Assembly (NCBI RefSeq): GCF_003626645.1
Contig: NZ_RBAM01000016.1
Location: 48,629 to 112,628 of the forward strand
Direction: 5' to 3'
DNA from: Streptomyces klenkii
Lineage (GTDB): Bacteria > Actinomycetota > Actinomycetes > Streptomycetales > Streptomycetaceae
DNA length: 64,000 nucleotides
The notes below the pieces were generated by a model. That model was given only the letters and a program-made list of their open reading frames with translations. It searched no databases and was not told the DNA's origin. A program made the translations under genes and the position numbers. Shown one piece after another: positions 17,306 through 25,725 of the stretch (position 1 is the stretch's first letter; each line of letters begins with the position of its first letter).

Positions 17306-18555
17306 CAGCGGACCGGCAGCCGGGCCGGGGCGCGCAGCGGCGTGGTCTCGTCCCAGGGCAGGGAGTCCGCCGGCTCGGCGAGCTCCAGGTCCGGCAGCTT
17401 CTCCAGCAGCACGCGCAGGGCGACGGACAGCTGGAGCCGGGTGAGGTGGGCGCCCGTGCAGTAGTGGGGCCCGTAGCCGAACGCGGTGTGCGCGTTGGGC
17501 GAGCGGGTCAGGTCGAGCAGGTCGGGCTCGGGGAAGGCCTCCGGGTCGCGGTTGGCGGAGGCGATCACGGGGAGGACGGCGTCGCCGGCGCGGATCCGCT
17601 GCCCGTGCAGCGTGAAGTCCTCCAGGGCGACGAGGACGTTGATCGCGTTCATCAGCGGGACGTACCGCAGCAGCTCCTCCACCGCGGCATCGATGCCCTC
17701 GGGCTCGTCGCGCAGCCGGCGGAGCTGCCCGGGGTGGGTGAGCAGCGCCAGCAGGGCGTTCGCGGTGTGCTGGATGTTGGTCTTGTAGCCCGCCATGAGC
17801 ATGGTGACGACGAAGCTGACGACGTCGTCGCGGGTCAGGTCGCCGCCCTCCCGGCGGCTCTCGGCGAGGAGGAGACTGATGTAGTCGTCCCCGCCTGCCC
17901 CTCCTGCCCCTCCTTCTTCGAATTCCTTCTCCCTGCGGTCGATCAGGCCGGACGCGTAGTCCTGAAGGGCGTAGAGCGCCTCAAGGATCTCGTCCATGGA
18001 CAGGCCGGCGGCGCTGAGCAGGGTGAGGGTGTGCGGCAGGTAGAGGTCGCGGTCCTCGTGCGGCAGGCCGACCGTCTCGCACAGGACGCGCAGCGGCAGC
18101 GGCTCGGTGAAGGACGCCACGAGGTCGCCCGTCCCGTCCGCGGAGCCGCGCACCATGGTGTCGATCAGCTCCTCCGCCATGGCGCGGATCCGCGGGGCCA
18201 TGAACTCCAGCCGGCGGCGGCTGAAGAGCGGGGACACGGCGCGGCGGACGCGGGTGTGGTGCTCGCCGGTCATCTCCAGGAAGGTGGGCAGGCACGGCGG
18301 CGGGGCGTCGGCGTCCTCGCGGGGCGGCCAGGCGGAGAGCAGGGGCCGGGTGAGCCGGGGGTCGGCGAAGGCGGCGCGCACGTCCTCGTGGCGGCTGATG
18401 AGCCAGCCCGTCTCGCCGTTGGGCATGAGCGCCTTGACGACGGGCTGCTCGGCGCGCAGGCGCGCGTAGGCGCAGGGCGGGCCAGGGTCGGCGGGGTCGA
18501 AGGCCGGGACGGTCATGGGGGCGTCAGTGGCGCCCGTTTCATCGGTGGATGTCAT
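17302..18555 (-). CDS. Cytochrome P450 (atypical I-helix, acid replaced by Lys)
   Basis: A 417-residue P450. The heme ligand is Cys366 in FGYGPHYCTGAH, and the ExxR is EELLR. The I-helix reads MAGYKTNIQ. The catalytic Thr259 is present but the preceding acid of the acid/alcohol pair is Lys258. A short Gly-rich insertion (EEGGAGGAGGDD) lies in the G-H region. The gene starts 1 bp after the stop of the A-PCP-reductase gene and overlaps the next P450 by 4 bp, so all three are probably co-translated. Confidence 0.92.
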   Translation of the reverse strand: MTSTDETGATDAPMTVPAFDPADPGPPCAYARLRAEQPVVKALMPNGETGWLISRHEDVRAAFADPRLTRPLLSAWPPREDADAPPPCLPTFLEMTGEHHTRVRRAVSPLFSRRRLEFMAPRIRAMAEELIDTMVRGSADGTGDLVASFTEPLPLRVLCETVGLPHEDRDLYLPHTLTLLSAAGLSMDEILEALYALQDYASGLIDRREKEFEEGGAGGAGGDDYISLLLAESRREGGDLTRDDVVSFVVTMLMAGYKTNIQHTANALLALLTHPGQLRRLRDEPEGIDAAVEELLRYVPLMNAINVLVALEDFTLHGQRIRAGDAVLPVIASANRDPEAFPEPDLLDLTRSPNAHTAFGYGPHYCTGAHLTRLQLSVALRVLLEKLPDLELAEPADSLPWDETTPLRAPARLPVRW

Positions 18556-18556
18556 G

Positions 18557-21500
18557 TCATGCCCCCTCGGCGGCGGTGCGTTCGGGCCGGGCGATGTAGC
18601 CGGAGGTGAAGAAGTACTCCAGGTAGCGGTCGAGGAGGGCGGCGTCGACCGGCGGGCACTCCAGCCCGCTGCCGGCCAGCGCCTCCTCGGCGTTGCGCCG
18701 CCCCAGGACGGGGAAGACGCCGTTGAGGTACATCTCCTTCACGGAGATGTCGGCCTTGTTGCTCCGGTCGACGCACAGGGAGACGAACGGGGCCGTGGGG
18801 CTGGTGGGGTTGCGGGCGACGTGGCGGACGAGTTCGCCGACCCACTGCCCGTACGGCAGCGTCCGCAGCGCGAAGCCGGCCGCCCGCATGCGGTCGAGGA
18901 CGCCGGCCAGCGTGGCCGGGCGGGGGTTGGTGACGTGATAGACCCGCCCCGTGGCCGGGCGCTGCGTGGCGATGTGGACCACGGCCTCGGCGAGGTGGTC
19001 CACGGGCACGAAGTCCATCGGAAGGTCGATGCCGGGCGCGAGGCCCGTCTCGGCGATGGTCTTGAACAGCGAGCAGATCGCCGTCTCGGTGTTGCAGGCG
19101 CCGTGCTGCCGGTCGCCGGTGACCTCGTACGGCCGGTACACGGCCGTCGGCAGGCCCTGTTCCGCCGCGCTGCGCAGCACCCCTTCGGCCACCCACTTGC
19201 TCTCCGCGTAGCCCATGGTGAGCCCGTCGGCGTGGTCGAGCGGCAGGTCCTCGTCGACGGTGCGCACGCCGGCCGTGCCGAAGCCGGCGACGACGGCGAC
19301 GGTCGACAGGAAGTGGACGGGGACGCGCCGGGCGGCGGCGAGCTTGACGATCTCGCGGGTGCCGTCGACGTTGGCGGGGCGCAGGGCCTCGTACGGGTAG
19401 AGGAAGTTGACGCGCGCGCCGTTGTGGACGATGAGGTCCAGGGAGCGCGACAGCTCGGCGGCGTGTCCGGGGGCCAGTCCGAGGCCGGGGGCGGCCAGGT
19501 CGGCGGGGAAGCACCGTACGCGCTGCCAGGCCGCGGCGTCCGGGCGCAGGCCGTAGCGCAGGAGGCCGGCCTTCACGCGGCGCTCGGCGTGCGCGGGGCC
19601 GGAGGCCCGGACGGGGCAGTGGATGACGGCGGTGGTGGCGCGCAGCAGCCGGTCGAGGAGGAAGGCGCCGACGAATCCGGTGGCTCCGGTGAGCAGCACG
19701 TGCTCCGGCCGGCCGGGGCGGGGCGCCGGGCCTTCGGCGGGCGGGAGGACGAAGCCGAGCTCGGTCTCGCGGCGGAAGTCGACGGCGGCGCCGGGTGCGA
19801 CCCGGCCCGCGGAACCGGTGCGCACTTCGCGGACGGCTTCGGCGAACCCCGCGAGCGTGGGTGCCGCCAGCAGGGCCCTGACCAGGGTGGAGCCGAGTCC
19901 GGCGTCGAGCTGGAGGACGGCCAGGGTGCGCGTGACGGCCTCGCCGGCCAGGAGGGAGTCGCCGCCGAGGGCGAAGAAGTCGTCCTCGGGCGCGGGGCGG
20001 ACGCGCAGCACGAGCTGCCACACCTCGGCGAGCGCGTCGAGCAGGCCGGCGACGCCGGGGTCGGTGCCTTCCGGCGCGGGGTCCCGGGTCGCGGCAGTGG
20101 TCGCGGCGGTCGTCACGGCAGTGCCCGGGGACGCCGCCGTGTCCGCCGCCAGCCGGGCGCGGTCGATCTTGCCGCCGCTCGTCACGGGGAAGGACTCCCT
20201 GGCCACGAGCGCCGGGACGGCCTGGGCGGGCAGCCACTGCGCGCAGTACGCGCGCAGGTCGGGAAGGCGCAGGGCATGGCCGGGCTCCGCCGGGGTCACG
20301 TAGGCGGTCAAGGCGCCCGCCTCGATCTCGACGGCGGCCTCGCCTATCTCGGGGTGGGTACGCAGCCGGGCCTCCACCTCGTCCAGTTCGATGCGGTGGC
20401 CGCGCAGCTTCACCTGGCGGTCCAGCCGCCCGCGGTACTCCAGGGTGCCGTCGGCGGCGCGCACGGCCCGGTCGCCCGTGCGGTACAGCAGGCCGTCGGG
20501 CTCGGCGGCGGGCATGCGGACGAACCGTGCGGCGGTCAGCTCCGGGTCCCCCGGGTAGCCGAGGGCCAGGCCGTCCCCGCCCACGTACAGCTCGCCCTCC
20601 TCACCCGGCGCCGCGAGGGAGCCGTCGGGGCGCAGGACGTGGCAGGTGGAGGCGCCGAAGGGGCGGCCTATGGGGACGCTCGTGGCGTCGGCGGGCAGGG
20701 TGCGCAGCACGTGGGCGGTGGAGACCACGGAGTTCTCGGTGGGCCCGTAGAAGTTGACGACCGTGGCGTCGGGGCAGGCCTCCAGGACCGCCCGCGCGAG
20801 GGCGGGGTCCATGGCCTCCCCGCCGGCCGAGACGAAGCGGAGCCGCTTGAACGCGCGGGGCCGGTTCCGGGCGACGAGGTGGAAGACGCTGGTGGTCAGG
20901 TAGGCCACGGTGACGCCGTGGGCGTGGAAGACCTCCTCCAGCGCCGCGGGGGACAGCAGCTCCTCGCGGTCGGCGAGGACCAGGCAGGCGCCGGTGAGGA
21001 GCGCGCCCCAGATCTCGATGGTGGACGCGTCGGAGGAGAGCCCGTAGCCGTGCAGGACGCCGTCGCCGGGGCCGGGCGGCGGCAGTTCGGGCTCGGAGAA
21101 CACCAGGCGGACCACGCCGCGGTGCGGGATCGCCACGGGCTTGGGCCGGCCGGTGGACCCGGACGTGAACATCACGTAGGCGCAGTCGGTCGCGGGGACG
21201 GGGGCCGCGGGGGCGGGGGCAGCACCCGGGGCGGCCGCCGTTTCCGTGCCCACGGCGTCGACCTCGATCCAGGTCAGCAGCCCGCGTATGCGCCGCCCGC
21301 TGCCGGGCAGGACGGCGGCCGCGCGCAGCCCGGCGTCCTCGGCCATGGCCCGCAGCCGGGCCGGCGGGAGCTCCTCGTCGAGCGGCACGTACGCGCAGCC
21401 GGCCTTGAGGATGCCGAGGAAGGCGACGAGCGCCTCCAGGGAGCGGCTGCCGCACACGCCCACCGGCGACCCGGGCTCGATGCCGTGGGCGAGGAGGCGG

Positions 21501-21685
21501 GCGGCGAAGGCGTCGGACCGGGCGGCGAGCTGCCCGTAGGTCAGGGTGCGGTCGTGGTGCCGGGCCGCGGGGGCGTGCGGCCGCAGGCCGGCCTGTTCGG
21601 CGAAGAGGTCGGTAAGGCTGCGCTCCCGGGGATAGCCGTGCGGGGTAAGGGGAGCGGGGTGCGCCGGGACGTGCAGGTCTGCCAT
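18557..21685 (-). CDS. NRPS-like A-PCP-reductase
   Basis: A 1042-residue enzyme with an adenylation domain (1-510; TSGSTGRPK, YGPTE, YRTGD, and the Lys of GGKID). A carrier protein follows, with phosphopantetheine Ser577 (LGGDSL), and then a terminal thioester reductase from about 660 (LTGATGFVG, GYAESKWVAE). This layout activates one acid, loads it on the carrier and releases it as aldehyde or alcohol. Asp in SSDASTIEIWG at the position contacting the amino group suggests an alpha-amino acid. A by-eye code is D-A-I-Y-V-A-F-V-V-K, which I cannot match to a substrate. No condensation domain. Two P450s follow immediately. Confidence 0.93.
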   Translation of the reverse strand: MADLHVPAHPAPLTPHGYPRERSLTDLFAEQAGLRPHAPAARHHDRTLTYGQLAARSDAFAARLLAHGIEPGSPVGVCGSRSLEALVAFLGILKAGCAYVPLDEELPPARLRAMAEDAGLRAAAVLPGSGRRIRGLLTWIEVDAVGTETAAAPGAAPAPAAPVPATDCAYVMFTSGSTGRPKPVAIPHRGVVRLVFSEPELPPPGPGDGVLHGYGLSSDASTIEIWGALLTGACLVLADREELLSPAALEEVFHAHGVTVAYLTTSVFHLVARNRPRAFKRLRFVSAGGEAMDPALARAVLEACPDATVVNFYGPTENSVVSTAHVLRTLPADATSVPIGRPFGASTCHVLRPDGSLAAPGEEGELYVGGDGLALGYPGDPELTAARFVRMPAAEPDGLLYRTGDRAVRAADGTLEYRGRLDRQVKLRGHRIELDEVEARLRTHPEIGEAAVEIEAGALTAYVTPAEPGHALRLPDLRAYCAQWLPAQAVPALVARESFPVTSGGKIDRARLAADTAASPGTAVTTAATTAATRDPAPEGTDPGVAGLLDALAEVWQLVLRVRPAPEDDFFALGGDSLLAGEAVTRTLAVLQLDAGLGSTLVRALLAAPTLAGFAEAVREVRTGSAGRVAPGAAVDFRRETELGFVLPPAEGPAPRPGRPEHVLLTGATGFVGAFLLDRLLRATTAVIHCPVRASGPAHAERRVKAGLLRYGLRPDAAAWQRVRCFPADLAAPGLGLAPGHAAELSRSLDLIVHNGARVNFLYPYEALRPANVDGTREIVKLAAARRVPVHFLSTVAVVAGFGTAGVRTVDEDLPLDHADGLTMGYAESKWVAEGVLRSAAEQGLPTAVYRPYEVTGDRQHGACNTETAICSLFKTIAETGLAPGIDLPMDFVPVDHLAEAVVHIATQRPATGRVYHVTNPRPATLAGVLDRMRAAGFALRTLPYGQWVGELVRHVARNPTSPTAPFVSLCVDRSNKADISVKEMYLNGVFPVLGRRNAEEALAGSGLECPPVDAALLDRYLEYFFTSGYIARPERTAAEGA

Positions 21686-21750
21686 GTGTACGTGCTCGCT
21701 TCCGGAAGGGTTTCGGCTGCTGGTCCGTCAGATCTCATGTGCGTCATGGC

Positions 21751-22230
21751 TCACCCGTCCCGGTCCATCCGGTCGGCCTCGGAGAACTCGGCGGCGAAGG
21801 CGGCGAAGTTGGCGGTGCGCCAGCGCTGCGGGCGCATCCGGAACGTGATGTCGTCGGCGAGCTGGTCAGCGGTGGACTTCAGATAGGCGCGGGCCTCCTC
21901 GGGGTCGAGGTAGCGGTGGGCTATCGCCTCGCGCTCGACCGGGTCCACGGGGTCGTTGACCGCGGTGACCGGGCCTTCCACGCTCACGTACCGGTAGGGC
22001 GGGTTCTCGTCCTGGACGCAGAGGCTGAAGCGGCCCGCCGCGCGCAGCAGCCGCGCCTTGACGGTCTCCCGGCCGGTCTGTACTACGACCTCACCCCCGG
22101 GCTCGTACCGGTACCAGACGGGCACGAGCAGCGGCGCGCGGCCGTCACCGGTGTCGGTGACGCCCAGCACGCCGACGTGGAGGCCGGCCAGGAAGTGTTC
22201 GCGTTCTTCTCCGGGCATCGCAGGCACCAT
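21751..22230 (-). CDS. Pyridoxamine 5'-phosphate oxidase-like / split-barrel flavoprotein
   Basis: A 159-residue split-beta-barrel protein of the PNPOx-like superfamily. It has the core LLVPVWYRYEPGGEVVVQTG, then KARLLRAAGRFSLCVQDENPPYRYVSVEGPV. Members bind FMN or F420 and reduce or sequester small molecules. AGGGAG lies upstream of the ATG at 22230. It is 65 bp upstream of the A-PCP-reductase gene on the same strand and could head that operon. The substrate is unknown. Confidence 0.82.
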   Translation of the reverse strand: MVPAMPGEEREHFLAGLHVGVLGVTDTGDGRAPLLVPVWYRYEPGGEVVVQTGRETVKARLLRAAGRFSLCVQDENPPYRYVSVEGPVTAVNDPVDPVEREAIAHRYLDPEEARAYLKSTADQLADDITFRMRPQRWRTANFAAFAAEFSEADRMDRDG

Positions 22231-22252
22231 GAAGGGCTCCCTGTCTCAAGTA

Positions 22253-22310
22253 ATGAAGGTGATGAAAGTGATGAGGGTGTGAGATGAAGGTGATGACGGT
22301 GTTGAAAGTG
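22253..22310. repeat. Six copies of a 9-bp repeat in the leader of the PNPOx-like gene
   Basis: On the plus strand the units are ATGAAGGTG, ATGAAAGTG and ATGAGGGTG, a TGAG spacer, then ATGAAGGTG, ATGACGGTG and TTGAAAGTG. They begin 23 bp upstream of the minus-strand start at 22230, so the mRNA leader would be a C/A/T-rich, poorly structured repeat. Confidence 0.8.
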
Positions 22311-22489
22311 CGGCGGCGATAAGGGCGTGATCAAGGCCGGATTACCGCGGGTAGCCTCGGCGCACCGGGGGTGGCCGGTGTGACCAGTGCGGCCGGAGAT
22401 CCGCGTTCCCGCCCGTCACTGCACAGGCCTCCACACAAGGCCCCGTGCAGCCGGACAGGAACGCGCACCTCCGCAGCCGTCTACGCGCG

Positions 22490-22502
22490 GATACCTTGTA
22501 TC
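22490..22502. promoter_or_regulatory. Inverted repeat GATAC-CTT-GTATC
   Basis: Perfect 5-bp arms flank a 3-bp centre within the long intergenic region, 438 bp upstream of the phosphatase gene. The symmetry suits a small dimeric repressor; no binder can be named. Confidence 0.35.
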
Positions 22503-22939
22503 TCACCCGCGGCCGGGCGCCCGGCAGGCCGCAAACCGGCCATGAACGAATTCGAGCCGGAACCGCTCGCTTCCAGGGAGCCCCGGCGAGCCCCGGAGTC
22601 ACACACCGCCGGACATTCCGGCCATACGGCAACGCTCGCCCTGTGATCAACGTGACGGGTCCGCTGAAGCGGCCGGCACCACCCGCCCTCACCTGCCCCG
22701 TCATCGCGAGCGCGCCGATCATGGCGGGTACGGGCCTGCCGCGCCACCCGCCCGGCCGATCGCCGGTGGCCGAGAGCGCCGGCTACGGCACCGCGGGCGA
22801 TCCCGCGGACACGGGACTGGCGGGATTCGCGCTGCTCACGCTCCCCGCCGCCACGCCCGGACGCGACACACCCCCAGGCGGGGTACGCCAGGCCCGAAAA
22901 AGACCCATATATCCATGATGTCTAGATACGATATGCGGC

Positions 22940-24073
22940 ATGGTCAAGCCCGGACAGCCGCGACCCCGTCGCCCTCAGGGCCGGTGGTCCCCAGTTCAGC
23001 TGTCACCGGTGATCCTGACCGTGGTGATCGCCGGTCTGGCGTACGCCACTCCCCCGGACATGGCCTTCAGCCGCATCCTGCCCGCGGCCCCCGCCCTCGC
23101 GGCCGCCATGTGGCCCGTGCTCCCCACGGTGCTGCTGGGCACGGTCTGCTTCCTGCTGATGGTCGGCCTCAGCCTCGTCTTCCCCGGCCTGGGGGCCTGG
23201 TACACGGTGGCGGGCATCGTCGCGGTCACCGTGGCGGCCGCCTACGGCAGCCACGTCCGGCTCCAGCGCGAGCAGTCCCTCTTCCAGGTCCGGCTCGTCG
23301 CGGACGCGGCGCAGCAGGTGGTCCTGAGCCCGATGCCGCGCCGCTTCGGGGCCGTCGAGATCGAATCGCTGTACCTCGCCGCCGCGGCGGAGGCCCGCAT
23401 CGGCGGCGACTTCTACGAGGTGGCCGACACGCCGTACGGGGTCCGGCTGCTCATCGGCGACGTGCGGGGCAAGGGCCTGCCGGCCGTGGGGACGGCCGCG
23501 GCGGTGGTCAACTCCTTCCGCGAGGCCGCCTACGACGAGCCCGACCTGGCCGGCATCGCGCGCCGCCTGGAAGCCAGCAGCACCCGCTACAACTCCGCGT
23601 TCTCCCCCGACGACCTGGCGGAGCGCTTCTCCACCGCCGTCCTCGTCGAGATCCCGCACGAGGACAACAGCGTCAGGATCCTCAACTGCGGGCACCCCCC
23701 GCCGCTGCTCCTGAACCGCGACGGGGTCCGCGTCCTGAGCCCCACCGACCCGTCGCCGCTGCTCAACCTCGCGAGCCTGATCGGCGATTGCTACAGCACC
23801 GACACCTTCGCCTTCACGCCGGCCGACCAGCTGCTCCTCTACACCGACGGCGTCACCGAGGCCCGCGACCGCACCGGCGCGTTCTTCCCCCTGACGGACT
23901 GGATGCGCCGCCGGACGGCCCCGCAGCGCCCGCGCGAACTGCTCGACGGCCTCCACCGCGACCTCCTCACCTACAGCAACGGAGGCCTGGACGACGACAT
24001 CGCCGCCCTTGCCGTGGGCTTCCGCAACGGTCCGGACAGCGGCCACGGCCCCGCCGGCCGGGAAGAACACTGA
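22940..24073 (+). CDS. Membrane PP2C/SpoIIE-type serine phosphatase
   Basis: A 377-residue protein with about three transmembrane helices in the first 110 residues and then a SpoIIE/RsbU-type PPM phosphatase domain. Metal-binding signatures are ARIGGDFYEV, IGDVRGKGLPA, LNCGHPPPLLL, LYTDGVTEAR and GGLDDDIAAL. Such proteins dephosphorylate anti-anti-sigma factors in sigma-B-like partner-switching pathways. No PAS or GAF sensor is present, so sensing would be through the membrane part. No clear ribosome site precedes the ATG, and the mRNA may be leaderless. Confidence 0.9.
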   Translation: MVKPGQPRPRRPQGRWSPVQLSPVILTVVIAGLAYATPPDMAFSRILPAAPALAAAMWPVLPTVLLGTVCFLLMVGLSLVFPGLGAWYTVAGIVAVTVAAAYGSHVRLQREQSLFQVRLVADAAQQVVLSPMPRRFGAVEIESLYLAAAAEARIGGDFYEVADTPYGVRLLIGDVRGKGLPAVGTAAAVVNSFREAAYDEPDLAGIARRLEASSTRYNSAFSPDDLAERFSTAVLVEIPHEDNSVRILNCGHPPPLLLNRDGVRVLSPTDPSPLLNLASLIGDCYSTDTFAFTPADQLLLYTDGVTEARDRTGAFFPLTDWMRRRTAPQRPRELLDGLHRDLLTYSNGGLDDDIAALAVGFRNGPDSGHGPAGREEH

Positions 24074-24098
24074 CCGGCATCGCCGGGCGCACGGCGAA

Positions 24099-24141
24099 CC
24101 GCCCGGCCCTGCCTGTCGGGGGAGGCAGGCGGACCGGGCGG
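24099..24141. terminator. Two-tier hairpin terminator
   Basis: The outer arms CCGCCCGG/CCGGGCGG enclose inner arms CCTGCCT/AGGCAGG. It sits between the convergent phosphatase and MFS genes and can serve both. Confidence 0.65.
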
Positions 24142-24157
24142 CATTCAGGGAGGGCCC

Positions 24158-25576
24158 TCAGGCCCTGGTGGGAGTGCTCTCGCGGTAGCGGAGGCCGGCC
24201 AGCGCGGCCAGCAGGGCGGCGACGATCATGTAGATCCAGCCGTGCCGGAAGGCCTCCATCGCCGGGTGCTCCGAGCTGCCGAGGATCGCGGTGAGCAGGG
24301 CCACTCCCAGGGCGGAGCCGATCTGGCGGGACATCATCAGCGTGCCCGAGCCCACCGAGAGCTGCTCGGCGGGCAGCCCGCTCGCCGCGCCGAACAGGGC
24401 CGGCTGGATCAGGGCGTTGCCCGCGCCGACGAGGATCGCGCCGGGCAGGTAGGCGGTCGCGTAGTGCGGCGCGGGGCCGGCCGCGGCGAGCCACCAGGCA
24501 CAGCCCGCGGCGAACACCAGGCCTCCGGCCACCGCGGAGGCCCGGGCGCCGGTCCGGCGGATGATCTTCCCCGAGAGGGCGGAGAGGATCATGACGGTGA
24601 CCGGGGTGGGAGCGATGCCCAGGCCGGCGCGCAGGACCGAGTAGTGCCACTGGCCGGTCAGGAAGAGGGCGGCCTCGAAGAGCATCGCGGCGAACGCCAG
24701 GTAGTAGAGGAAGATGCCGGTGGTGCCGACCCGGAACAGCCGGCTCGCGAACAGGGTGGGGCTGATGATCGGGTCCGCGGCGCGGCGGATGTGGCGCAGG
24801 CAGACGCCGGTCAGCACCAGGGCGGCGGCGAAGCAGCCCAGGGTGCCGGGCGACGCGTAGCCCCAGTCGGGCGCCTCGACGAAGGCCATGGTCAGCGCGC
24901 CGGACGCGAGGAGGATGAGGGCCGATCCGAGCAGGTCGAGCCCCTGTGAGGCCTTGCGGGGCACCGTCGGCAGCAGGCGTACGCCGGCCAGGACGGCCAC
25001 GGCGCAGACGGGGATGTTGATCAGGAAGATCCACCGCCAGCTGATCTGCACCAGCAGGCCGCCCAGCACCGGGCCGCTGCCCGCGGCGACGGCCGCGACC
25101 GCCGTCCAGATGCCGATGGCCGTGGAGCGCTCGCGCTCCGGGAAGGCCGGCAGGGCGAGCCCGAGGGACGTGGGCACGAGGACGGCGGCGGCCACCGCCT
25201 GCACCACACGGGCGATGATCAGCACGGTGAGGCCGGGGGCGAGGGCACAGCCGACCGAGGACAGGCCGAAGAGGACCATGCCGGTCAGGAAGCTGCCCTT
25301 GCGGCTCGTCTCGTCCGCGAGGCGCCCGGCGGGGACGAGGAGCGCCGCGAGGACGATGGTGTAGCCGTTCAGCACCCACGACATGGAGGCGAGCGATGCC
25401 CCGCGGAACGAGCCTTCCAGGGCGGGGAAGGCCACGGTGACGGCGAACAGGTCGAGGATCGCGAGGAACTGGGCGGCCGACGCGACGGTCAGCACCAGCC
25501 AGCGCCGGGGATCCGCCGGTGCGGAACCGGCAGGCGCGGCCGCATCCACCGGCCGGGTTCGGGGAGTTGAGGTCAT
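24158..25576 (-). CDS. MFS exporter, DHA2 family
   Basis: A 472-residue, roughly 14-helix drug:H+ antiporter. Family motifs are the first-helix FLAILDLFAVTVAFPAL, WVLNGYTIVLAALLVPAGRLAD (motif A region) and GSGPVLGGLL (motif C). The ATG at 25576 (MTSTPRTRP) is preferred over an upstream ATG at 25687, because the extension crosses a tandem repeat and is not membrane-like. The gene is divergent from a GlxA/AraC regulator, which probably controls it. The substrate is unknown. Confidence 0.9.
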   Translation of the reverse strand: MTSTPRTRPVDAAAPAGSAPADPRRWLVLTVASAAQFLAILDLFAVTVAFPALEGSFRGASLASMSWVLNGYTIVLAALLVPAGRLADETSRKGSFLTGMVLFGLSSVGCALAPGLTVLIIARVVQAVAAAVLVPTSLGLALPAFPERERSTAIGIWTAVAAVAAGSGPVLGGLLVQISWRWIFLINIPVCAVAVLAGVRLLPTVPRKASQGLDLLGSALILLASGALTMAFVEAPDWGYASPGTLGCFAAALVLTGVCLRHIRRAADPIISPTLFASRLFRVGTTGIFLYYLAFAAMLFEAALFLTGQWHYSVLRAGLGIAPTPVTVMILSALSGKIIRRTGARASAVAGGLVFAAGCAWWLAAAGPAPHYATAYLPGAILVGAGNALIQPALFGAASGLPAEQLSVGSGTLMMSRQIGSALGVALLTAILGSSEHPAMEAFRHGWIYMIVAALLAALAGLRYRESTPTRA

Positions 25577-25595
25577 GGACGTATCCGCCGTCTCT

Positions 25596-25647
25596 CCGTA
25601 GTGCGAATCCGTAATACGAAGCCGTAGTGCGAATCCGTGGTGCGAAC
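25596..25647. repeat. Four 13-bp tandem repeats between MFS and regulator
   Basis: The units are CCGTAGTGCGAAT, CCGTAATACGAAG, CCGTAGTGCGAAT and CCGTGGTGCGAAC, head to tail. The core CGTAaTACG is an inverted repeat in copy 2. They sit in the 149-bp gap between divergent start codons, 20 bp upstream of the MFS start. This fits a multi-site operator for the adjacent AraC-type regulator. Confidence 0.75.
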
Positions 25648-25725
25648 TGGAGGCGCTTCCCACTATCGGCGCGCACGAACACCCCATCGAGTGGCAGATC
25701 TGCCATGAGCCGTTAGATTGCTGCC

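Larger units (their letters stand above)
22231..22939. other. 700-bp divergent intergenic region
   Basis: This region separates the divergent PNPOx-like and SpoIIE-phosphatase genes. It contains the 9-bp repeat array, an inverted repeat GATAC-CTT-GTATC, and an AT-rich end at 22905-22935 that probably holds the phosphatase promoter. Open frames of 91-157 residues within it lack Streptomyces codon bias, recognisable domains and ribosome sites, so I call no gene. Confidence 0.55.

Noticed and set aside
22253..22310. The 9-bp repeats as a CRISPR array or replication iterons
   Set aside because: There are no unique spacers of constant length, no cas or rep genes, and the units are contiguous.
22342..22918. 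Possible small genes of 91-157 codons in the phosphatase upstream region
   Set aside because: No Streptomyces codon-position bias, no ribosome site, overlapping frames on both strands, and no recognisable motif.
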